NCBI GenBank assembly: GCA_017394885.1
Contig: JAFPWO010000002.1
Span: 47,111 to 111,110, forward strand
Reading direction: 5' to 3'
Length of the DNA: 64,000 nucleotides
Origin: Lachnospiraceae bacterium
GTDB taxonomy: Bacteria; Bacillota; Clostridia; Lachnospirales; Lachnospiraceae
Shown here: positions 57,807 to 64,000 of the stretch, one piece after another
Layout: every line of letters begins with the position of its first letter
Numbering within the stretch: the stretch's first letter is position 1
Translations under genes and position numbers: made by a program
Notes under the pieces: generated by a model
Told to the model about the DNA's origin: nothing
What the model saw: only the letters and a program-made list of their open reading frames with translations
Database searches by the model: none

Positions 57807-58442
57807 TTACAGATCCTCCTTCACATCAATGTTCCAGCCGCGCAGACCGATGTGCGCGCCGTTCTTTGCTTCATTCGATTCCGGATGCGCGAGCAGCCAC
57901 TTGTTGCGCGCGGTCATCCAGCGGTCTTCTTCACAGGCCGGGTCATAAGCCGGCTTTTCGGTATTGGTTCCCCTCGGCAGCACCACCGCCACGCGGAAAC
58001 CGCAGACGGGGCAGGTGTGGCAGGGCGCGTAGTGCAGCGTCGTCGCGTATACTTCTACCGGAACGCCCTTCGGGACGCGGAACGCCTTCACCTTTTCCGT
58101 ATCCACCACGCCGTCTTCGATCTCGTCCTGTTTCGCCAGAAGCAGGATGAAATCCCCGGCGCCGATGTTAACTTCGCTGTCACGGTGATACTCCAGGCAG
58201 TTCAGCTTCGTATTGTGCCCCCAGCACATGCCGAGTTCGACCGGCATCCCGCCGTAGGCGCGGTCACGAAGGTCCGCGAAAATCGCGCATGCTTCCAGGC
58301 TCGCGATCGCGGGCTCGTACGCCACGCCCTCTTCCGGAAGCGGGATCGCCTCCATCGCTTTCAGCAATTTCCCGGTATCATACCCTTCCAGGACTTTCCC
58401 GTAGGCTTTGAATGCCGGATCATATACAGAATAAATAGTCAT
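57807..58442 (-). CDS. DUF4867-like cupin-type protein
   Basis: This 211-residue protein contains a cupin-like stretch (KLNCLEYHRDSEVNIGAGDFILLL) with possible His/Glu metal ligands, and CHTCPVCGFRVAVV. It matches the uncharacterised DUF4867 family I associate with sugar-isomerase operons. It may be a sugar isomerase or mutarotase-like partner (D-lyxose isomerases are also cupins), but this is inference. Good ribosome site GAGGAGAA. It is encoded between the kinase and isomerase genes. Confidence 0.8.
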   Translation of the reverse strand: MTIYSVYDPAFKAYGKVLEGYDTGKLLKAMEAIPLPEEGVAYEPAIASLEACAIFADLRDRAYGGMPVELGMCWGHNTKLNCLEYHRDSEVNIGAGDFILLLAKQDEIEDGVVDTEKVKAFRVPKGVPVEVYATTLHYAPCHTCPVCGFRVAVVLPRGTNTEKPAYDPACEEDRWMTARNKWLLAHPESNEAKNGAHIGLRGWNIDVKEDL

Positions 58443-58454
58443 ACTTGTTCTCCT

Positions 58455-59933
58455 CTACAGGATCTTCGGAAATACGCTCTTTAAGGCCGGATAGATCCGG
58501 CTGAATTTGCGGTACTGCTCTTCGTAACGTGCCGTAAGAGCCGGATCCGGTTCGGTCGTGCCGCCAACTTCCACCAGGCTGTCAGCCGCATCCTTTACGC
58601 TCTCGAACAGGCCGTCGCCCACCATGGCCAGCATCGCGCCGCCGTAGCCCGGGCCCTGCTCGGTCTTCACGGTATCCAGCGGGATGCCGAGCACGTTCGC
58701 AAAGATCTTCCGCCAGAGCGGCGATTTGCTGCCGCCTCCGCAGATGCGGCTGCGCGGGATGTCCAGGCCGAGGGAGCGTGCGACCTCAAAAGAATCGCGG
58801 ATCGCGAAGGCGACCCCCTCCAGCACCGCCTGCACCAGGTCTTTCCGGGAGCTGTCCATGGTGATCCCGGTAAAGGTCCCGCGGGCGTTCACGTCGTTGA
58901 TCGGGCTGCGCTCGCCCATCAGGTAGGGCAGGAAGAAGACGTGGTTCTTCCCCAGGTCCTCCTCTCGGATATCCGCCTGTTCGCCGGCGTAATCCCCGGT
59001 CTTCAGGATATCCTCGCAGAGCCACTTGTTGCAGCTCGCCGCGGAAAGCATGCAGCCCATCAGGTGCCAGCCGCCGTCCGCGTGCGCGAAGGCGTGCAGC
59101 GCATTGTTCGGGTCGACACCGAAGCGCTCCGAGGAGATGAAGACCGTCCCGCTGGTGCCGAGGGAAATATTGCAGCCCCCTTCGCCCACGATGCCGGTCC
59201 CGACCGCCGCCGCAGCATTGTCGCCGGCGCCGGCCACGACCTTCACCGTTTCCGGAAGGCCAAGCTCTTCGGCAATCTCCGGCCTGAGCGTCCCGATCAC
59301 CTGCCAGCTCTCATATAGGCCGGGCATCTGCGCTTTGCTTACACCGCAGATCTCCAGCATCTCCTTTGACCAGCGCTTATGCTCCACGTCCAGCAGGAGC
59401 ATGCCGCTCGCATCGGAAAAGTCGCAGCTGTGCACGCCGGTCAGGCAGTAGTTGATATAATCCTTCGGCAGCATGATCTTCGCGATGCGCGCGAAATTCT
59501 CCGGCTCATGCCGGCGGACCCAGAGGATCTTCGGCGCGGTAAAGCCCGCGAAAGCAATATTCGCGGTCAGCTGCGACAGCTTCTGCCTGCCGATCTCTTC
59601 ATTCAGATACGCGGTCTCTTCGCCGGTCCGCCCGTCGTTCCAGAGGATCGCGGGCCGGATCACCCGGTCCTGCTCATCCAGGATCACGAGGCCGTGCATC
59701 TGGCCGCCGGCGCCGATCCCGGCCACATCCGCCGGGTCAAAGCCCCGGAGCAGCTCCGGGACCGCCTCCCGGACCGCCTCCCACCAGTCTTCGCAGCGCT
59801 GCTCGCTCCAGCCCGGGTGCGGGAAGATCAGCGGGTATTCCCGGCTGACTTCCTTCCGGATCGTTCCTTTTTCATCCACCAGCAGAAGTTTGACTGCCGA
59901 GGTTCCCAGATCTATGCCGATATACAGTTTCAA
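58455..59933 (-). CDS. xylB: FGGY-family sugar kinase (xylulokinase-like)
   Basis: The 492-residue kinase starts with the ATPase motif YIGIDLGTSAVKLLLVDEKG and has GAGGQMHGLVILDEQ, GAGDNAAAAVGTGIV and GGGSKSPLWRKIFA, the arrangement of xylulokinases. It phosphorylates a ketose such as D-xylulose. The start is TTG 59933: AAAGGA lies upstream and its TTGA overlaps the TGA stop of the small membrane protein gene. The frame also runs open further upstream to 60083, but that is within the small gene. Alternative: ribulokinase or another pentulose kinase. Confidence 0.9.
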   Translation of the reverse strand: MKLYIGIDLGTSAVKLLLVDEKGTIRKEVSREYPLIFPHPGWSEQRCEDWWEAVREAVPELLRGFDPADVAGIGAGGQMHGLVILDEQDRVIRPAILWNDGRTGEETAYLNEEIGRQKLSQLTANIAFAGFTAPKILWVRRHEPENFARIAKIMLPKDYINYCLTGVHSCDFSDASGMLLLDVEHKRWSKEMLEICGVSKAQMPGLYESWQVIGTLRPEIAEELGLPETVKVVAGAGDNAAAAVGTGIVGEGGCNISLGTSGTVFISSERFGVDPNNALHAFAHADGGWHLMGCMLSAASCNKWLCEDILKTGDYAGEQADIREEDLGKNHVFFLPYLMGERSPINDVNARGTFTGITMDSSRKDLVQAVLEGVAFAIRDSFEVARSLGLDIPRSRICGGGSKSPLWRKIFANVLGIPLDTVKTEQGPGYGGAMLAMVGDGLFESVKDAADSLVEVGGTTEPDPALTARYEEQYRKFSRIYPALKSVFPKIL

Positions 59934-60226
59934 GAAGATCTTCCTTTCTCCTCTTCGGGTGCTTCCGGAATCTCCGGCGCGTCCTCCTCTGCCGCCTTTC
60001 CTGCGCGGAAATGCCTCCAGGTAAACCACCCGAAAGCCGCGCCGGCCAGCACGAAAAGGACCCCGCAGACCCAGGCAAGCCACAGTGCCATGTCGGATCT
60101 CCCGGCCAGACGGTCGAGGATCAGCGATACGCCGAGATAGATCAGATAGACTGCCACTACCGCACGGAGAAGATCCATGGCGGCAGTGCCGCCTCTTTCC
60201 GGTGTCCCGCTGCCGTTCCTGTTCAT
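59930..60226 (-). CDS. Small two-helix membrane protein in the sugar operon
   Basis: A 98-residue protein with two hydrophobic helices (about 17-38 and 46-70) and an acidic C-terminal tail (KAAEEDAPEIPEAPEEEKGR). I do not recognise it. AAGGAAAA precedes ATG 60226, seven bases after the permease stop, and its own stop overlaps the kinase start, so it is a genuine operon member. It could be an accessory subunit of the adjacent sugar permease; no sequence evidence shows this. Confidence 0.7.
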   Translation of the reverse strand: MNRNGSGTPERGGTAAMDLLRAVVAVYLIYLGVSLILDRLAGRSDMALWLAWVCGVLFVLAGAAFGWFTWRHFRAGKAAEEDAPEIPEAPEEEKGRSS

Positions 60227-60232
60227 TTTTCC

Positions 60233-61402
60233 TTAGCCGTTCTTCTTCTTCGAAACGACGTCGAAGATAACGGCTGCCAGCAGAACGAGGCCTTTGACTA
60301 CCTTCTGGTAGTTCGCGTCCACGCCCATGATGCTCATGCCGATGTTGATAACGCCCATCAGCAGCGCGCCGATGATGACCCCGGGCACCGTGCCGACGCC
60401 GCCATAGGCGGAAGCGCCGCCGATGAAGCAGGAGCCGATGGCGTCCATCTCATAGTTCTGGCCGTAGGTCGGCTGTGCCGAGGTCAGGCGGGCGATGGTC
60501 AGGATGCCGGCGAGACCGGCCAGAAGGCCCATGTTCGCGTAGGCAAAGAAGTATACTCTCTTCGTATTGATACCGGAAAGCCTTGTCGCCGTCTCGTTGC
60601 CGCCGACCGCGTACAAATGACGGCCGATGGTCGTTTTCGAGGTAATATACGTATAGATCGCGATGACGGAAACGACCCAGATGAGTGCCATCGGAAGGCC
60701 CTTATACTGGGCCAGCCGGATCGTGAAGAAGACCCCGACCGCCACGATGACCAGCGCCTTGACCGCCACTTTATACAGCGGGTCCGCTTCCAGGCCGGCT
60801 TTCCTCCGGGCAATATTGGCGCGGAACGCAAGGACCAGATAGACCAGGCAGGCCAGGACGCCGACGACGATACAAAGAATGTTGATGTTTTCGCCGTGGA
60901 ACAGATCCGGAACATAGCAGTTGGCGCCGCCGCCGAAGATCTTGACGAATGCGGCGTTGGTGACCGCGACCGTCTTGCCCTGCAGCACAACGTTCGAAAG
61001 GCCGCGGAAGACCAGCATGCCGGCCAGCGTCGTGATGAAAGGCGGGACTTTGACATAAGCGATCCAGAACGCCTGCCATGCGCCGATCAGCAGACCGACC
61101 AGCAGCATGATCAGAACGGCCAGCCACATATTCAGGTCTTTTTTCATCAGGACCGCGCCGATCGTACCGACGAAGCAGACTACCGATCCTACGGACAGGT
61201 CGATGTTGCCGCCGGTCAGGATGCAGCACAGCATACCGGTTGCCAGCACGAACACGTACGCGTTCTGGGAAATGATGTTCGTGATGTTCTGAGGCAGAAG
61301 GATCTTGCCGCCGGTCTGCCAGGCAAAGAATGCCGTGACCAGCACCAGGGCAATAATCATCGTGTATTTCTGCACGAATTTCAGAATCTTCGTCTTTGTC
61401 AT
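60233..61402 (-). CDS. mmsB: Monosaccharide ABC transporter permease (MmsB/GguB-like)
   Basis: The 389-residue permease has about ten transmembrane helices and the ribose/xylose-type BPD_transp_2 signature ([18 protein letters not shown] near residue 65; [20 protein letters not shown] near 315). With MmsA and the ChvE-like binding protein it imports monosaccharides such as xylose, arabinose, galactose or glucose. Its ATG overlaps the ATPase stop (ATGA). Confidence 0.92.
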   Translation of the reverse strand: MTKTKILKFVQKYTMIIALVLVTAFFAWQTGGKILLPQNITNIISQNAYVFVLATGMLCCILTGGNIDLSVGSVVCFVGTIGAVLMKKDLNMWLAVLIMLLVGLLIGAWQAFWIAYVKVPPFITTLAGMLVFRGLSNVVLQGKTVAVTNAAFVKIFGGGANCYVPDLFHGENINILCIVVGVLACLVYLVLAFRANIARRKAGLEADPLYKVAVKALVIVAVGVFFTIRLAQYKGLPMALIWVVSVIAIYTYITSKTTIGRHLYAVGGNETATRLSGINTKRVYFFAYANMGLLAGLAGILTIARLTSAQPTYGQNYEMDAIGSCFIGGASAYGGVGTVPGVIIGALLMGVINIGMSIMGVDANYQKVVKGLVLLAAVIFDVVSKKKNG

Positions 61403-62955
61403 GATTTTAACTTCTCCTTTGCAGCGGAATCGAACGCCAGGATACGTGCCATGATCTTCTCCTGGCTGGCTTCTTCCCGGGAAAACTCACCGACGATGCG
61501 TCCCTCGTTGAGCACGTAAATTCTGTCGCTCATGCCCAGGACTTCCGGCAGTTCCGAGGAGATCATGATGACAGACTTTCCTTCCGCCACCAGATCGTTG
61601 ATGATACAGTAGATCTCATATTTCGCGCCGACGTCAATGCCGCGGGTCGGCTCGTCCAGGATCAGGATATCCGGATCCGAATACATCCATTTGGAAAGCA
61701 GCACCTTCTGCATGTTGCCGCCGGAAAGCGAACTGACATTCAGCGTGACCGAAGGCGTCTTGGTGTGAAGCTTTTCCTTATACTCTTCGGCGACCTTCAG
61801 TTCCTTGTCATAGTCGATCACGCCGTGCTTTGTCACGCCCTTCAGATTGGCCAGCGTCGTATTGACCGAAATGGGATTGCTCAGGATCAGGCCGTTGACC
61901 TTTCTGTCCTCGGTAACATAGGCGAGGCCCGCATCGATCGCCTGGCGCGGCGAGTGCAGCTTGACCTCCTTGCCGTGGATCTTGACCGTCCCCGTGATCT
62001 GCGTCCCGTAGCTGCGGCCGAACAGCGACATCGCCAGCTCCGTCCGCCCGGCGCCCATCAGGCCCGAGAATCCGACCACTTCGCCCTTCCGGACGTTGAA
62101 GGAAACGTCGTCGACGACTTTCCGCTCCGTGTAGATCGGATGGTAGACGTTCCAGTGTTCCACCTCCAGCGCGACGTCGCCGATCGCAACGTCATGCCGC
62201 TTCGGGAAACGGTCTTCCAGTTCACGGCCGACCATGCCGCGGATGATGCGGTCCTCGCTGATATCATCGACGCCTTTCGTAAGGGTTTCAATGGTTTTGC
62301 CGTCCCGGATGATGGTGATGTCGTCCGCGACGTAGGCGATCTCATTGATCTTATGGGAGATGATGATTGAGGTCATCCCCTGCTTCTTGAATTCAAGCAG
62401 CATATCTAAAAGGGCCTTGGAGTCCTCCTCGTTCAGAGAAGAGGTCGGTTCGTCCAGGATCATCAGGCGCGCGTTTTTCGCCAGCGCCTTCGCGATTTCC
62501 ACCAGCTGCTGCTTGCCGACGCCGATGTCCTTGACCAGTGTTTTCGAGGACTCGGTCAGGCCGACCATCTTCAGGTATTTCGTGGCTTCCGCATGCGTTT
62601 TTTCCCAGTCGATCGCGAAATGCTTTCCCTTCTCGTTCCCAAGGAACATGTTCTCGCCGATGCTCATGTAGGGAACCAGCGCCAGCTCCTGATGGATAAT
62701 GACGATGCCCTTATTTTCACTGTCTTTAATCTTGTTGAACTTGCATACTTCGCCTTCGTATACAATGTCTCCTTCGTAGGTGCCGTAGGGCCACAGGCCG
62801 CTTAAGACCTTCATCAGCGTGGATTTGCCGGCGCCGTTTTCACCGACCAGGGCATGGATGCTGCCCCGTCTGACAACGAAGTTTACATTATCGAGGGCTC
62901 TTGTGGCGGGGAACTGCTTTATGATCCCGCGCATTTCCAGAATATTATCCGACAA
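61399..62955 (-). CDS. mmsA: Monosaccharide ABC transporter ATPase (MmsA/GguA-like)
   Basis: The 518-residue protein has two fused ATPase domains: Walker [17 protein letters not shown] in the first, and signature [14 protein letters not shown] with Walker [16 protein letters not shown] in the second; the second Walker A ([12 protein letters not shown]) lacks the usual lysine, which is normal in this family. Start is TTG 62955, fixed by GGAGGGG directly upstream; ATG 62934 is the alternative. It lies after the binding-protein gene and an intergenic hairpin. Confidence 0.93.
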   Translation of the reverse strand: MSDNILEMRGIIKQFPATRALDNVNFVVRRGSIHALVGENGAGKSTLMKVLSGLWPYGTYEGDIVYEGEVCKFNKIKDSENKGIVIIHQELALVPYMSIGENMFLGNEKGKHFAIDWEKTHAEATKYLKMVGLTESSKTLVKDIGVGKQQLVEIAKALAKNARLMILDEPTSSLNEEDSKALLDMLLEFKKQGMTSIIISHKINEIAYVADDITIIRDGKTIETLTKGVDDISEDRIIRGMVGRELEDRFPKRHDVAIGDVALEVEHWNVYHPIYTERKVVDDVSFNVRKGEVVGFSGLMGAGRTELAMSLFGRSYGTQITGTVKIHGKEVKLHSPRQAIDAGLAYVTEDRKVNGLILSNPISVNTTLANLKGVTKHGVIDYDKELKVAEEYKEKLHTKTPSVTLNVSSLSGGNMQKVLLSKWMYSDPDILILDEPTRGIDVGAKYEIYCIINDLVAEGKSVIMISSELPEVLGMSDRIYVLNEGRIVGEFSREEASQEKIMARILAFDSAAKEKLKS

Positions 62956-63008
62956 AAAAACCCCTCCATTCCATGTGAGTTTTTCAGATATAAAAAAAGG
63001 CGGTGCAC

Positions 63009-63033
63009 CGGGCAGGGCAAAATGCCCTGCCCG
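63009..63033 (-). terminator. Intercistronic hairpin between binding protein and ATPase genes
   Basis: CGGGCAGGGCA (63009-63019) pairs with TGCCCTGCCCG (63023-63033) around AAA; a T run (CCTTTTTTT) follows on the minus strand 10 bases on. It is after the binding-protein stop and before mmsA. It may partly stop transcription or protect the upstream mRNA so that binding protein exceeds transporter. Confidence 0.65.
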
Positions 63034-63052
63034 ATGACCGTAGTCAAAGAAC

Positions 63053-64000
63053 TTATTTCAGCTGATCCTCGGTATAGTAACCGGTATCAATGAGGAGTTC
63101 CTTGTAGTTTTCAGCGGTGCAGCTGACCGGTTCGCACAGGTAGCTCGGTACCACGCCGACGCCGTTGTTGTAGGTTTCGGTGTCGTTTACAGGGGGCTCT
63201 TTGCCCTTCATCAGGGCATCGACCATCTCGACGACCTTGGAGGCCAGCGTACGGGTATCCTTGAACACGGACATGGCCTGCTTGCCTTCGATGAGGTTCT
63301 TCATGATGGCGATGTCGCAGTCCTGACCGGTGATGATCGGATATACATCATTGGAGTAAGAGGATGCCAGCGCGTTCTCAACGCCGAGAGCGGTGGAGTC
63401 GTTGGAGGCCAGAACCGCATGCAGCGGGGTGCCGTCCGCATAGTTGGAGGACAGGATGTTCTCGAAACGTTCCTGCGCCTTGTCGGTCGCCCAGTTCTGG
63501 GTCGCTACGACGGCCTTCTCAGTCTGGCCGGACGGGCAGACCAGCTTGCCGCTGTCCAGATAAGGCTGCAGCACGCTCATGGCGCCGTCAAAGAAGAAGT
63601 TGATGTTGTTGTCGCCAGGGTCGCCGGTGATGAACTCAATGTTGAACGGGCCGGCCGCATTGTCCAGATCCAGCGCGTCGACGATGAACTGGCCCTGCTT
63701 GGTGCCGACCAGCCAGTTATCGAACGTAGCATAGTAGCTGACAGCGTCGGAGTTCATGATCAGGCGGTCATAAGCAATAACCGGGATGTTCTTTTCCTTG
63801 GCCTGCGCCAGTACAGTGCCCAGGGAGTCGCCGTCGATGGAAGCGATGACCAGGACTTTGCAGCCGTTCGCGATCATGTTCTCCAGCTGGGAGACCTGGG
63901 TCGGGATGTCATTGGCGCCGAACTGCAGGTCGACCGTGTAGCCGGCCTTCTCCAGCAGGGCCTTCATGTTGTCGCCGTCCTGATTCCAGCGCTGCAGGTC
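63053..64000 (-). CDS. chvE: ChvE-like monosaccharide-binding protein, C-terminal part
   Basis: The 5' end is beyond the right edge; 315 codons remain. Sequence such as [26 protein letters not shown] and [19 protein letters not shown] and [16 protein letters not shown] is characteristic of ChvE/XylF-type periplasmic-binding-fold proteins (sugar_bind peripla_BP_4). ATG 63967 is an internal methionine, not the start. As a Gram-positive exported protein it should carry a lipoprotein signal at its missing N-terminus. It is the first of the operon genes seen here. Confidence 0.9.
   Translation of the reverse strand, partial: DLQRWNQDGDNMKALLEKAGYTVDLQFGANDIPTQVSQLENMIANGCKVLVIASIDGDSLGTVLAQAKEKNIPVIAYDRLIMNSDAVSYYATFDNWLVGTKQGQFIVDALDLDNAAGPFNIEFITGDPGDNNINFFFDGAMSVLQPYLDSGKLVCPSGQTEKAVVATQNWATDKAQERFENILSSNYADGTPLHAVLASNDSTALGVENALASSYSNDVYPIITGQDCDIAIMKNLIEGKQAMSVFKDTRTLASKVVEMVDALMKGKEPPVNDTETYNNGVGVVPSYLCEPVSCTAENYKELLIDTGYYTEDQLK

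Noticed and set aside
60011..61519. Plus-strand frame of 502 codons opposite the sugar permease gene
   Set aside because: Antisense shadow of mmsB with low-complexity charged composition and no family motif.

Overview
The window is a chromosomal segment of a strictly fermentative, low-oxygen member of the Bacillota, most likely a gut Clostridia relative (Lachnospiraceae-like). Indications are VorB-type ferredoxin-linked 2-oxoacid oxidoreductase genes, an EFR1-type ferredoxin gene, ChvE/MmsAB-type sugar uptake, an EpsG/LCP-type polysaccharide locus, purine-rich Shine-Dalgarno sequences, and a GC-rich backbone (sampled lines about 60% G+C) interrupted by an AT-rich exopolysaccharide cassette (sampled line about 33%). 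The species is an inference. I see no rRNA, tRNA, CRISPR array, transposase or phage gene.

Layout. 1-794: start of an MmgE/PrpD-family gene that runs off the left edge. 933-14627 (minus): one exopolysaccharide operon, read from an LCP attachment protein through a PglF-like dehydratase, an aminotransferase, a PIG-L deacetylase, a PglC-like sugar transferase, two ATP-grasp ligases, an acyltransferase, a glycosyltransferase, an EpsG-like polymerase and a Wzx flippase. 14829-19116 (minus): copper operon csoR-copA plus a MATE exporter; copA carries an in-frame C-terminal CopZ-like domain preceded by what looks like its own promoter and ribosome binding site. 19265-21946 (minus) and 26479-29739 (plus): two large secreted proteins with clan CD (caspase/gingipain-like) protease signatures. 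Between them lie a degV plus gamma-glutamyltransferase-like pair (plus) and an MsmK/UgpC-type sugar ABC ATPase without permeases (minus). 29921-30760 (plus): a sugar-phosphate isomerase-like gene. 30761-36280 (minus): HTH gene, sbcD, sbcC, dinB. 36474-37856 (plus): M20 amidohydrolase.

37944-46332 (minus) is the most interesting part: nine tightly packed genes encoding an ornithine cyclodeaminase-family enzyme, an APC permease, a 2-hydroxyacid dehydrogenase, a CoA-transferase, an uncharacterised P-loop ATPase and a four-subunit 2-oxoacid:ferredoxin oxidoreductase. A divergent RpiR regulator (46707-47552) has matching palindromes in the shared promoter region. The theme continues to 54486: EFR1 ferredoxin, methyltransferase, a second ornithine cyclodeaminase-family paralogue, an old-yellow-enzyme flavin reductase and a second APC permease. 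Two of these divergent promoter regions share a nearly identical 28-base element. I read this as a putative amino-acid or amine fermentation regulon; its substrate is not evident from the sequence.

54574-56175 (minus): an AbrB-family regulator with an ABC-2 ATPase/permease pair under a strong promoter overlapping a 27-base palindrome. 56333-64000 (minus): a monosaccharide uptake and catabolism operon (ChvE-like binding protein, cut by the right edge, MmsA/MmsB transporter, small membrane protein, xylulokinase-like kinase, DUF4867-like protein, fucose/arabinose isomerase-like protein).
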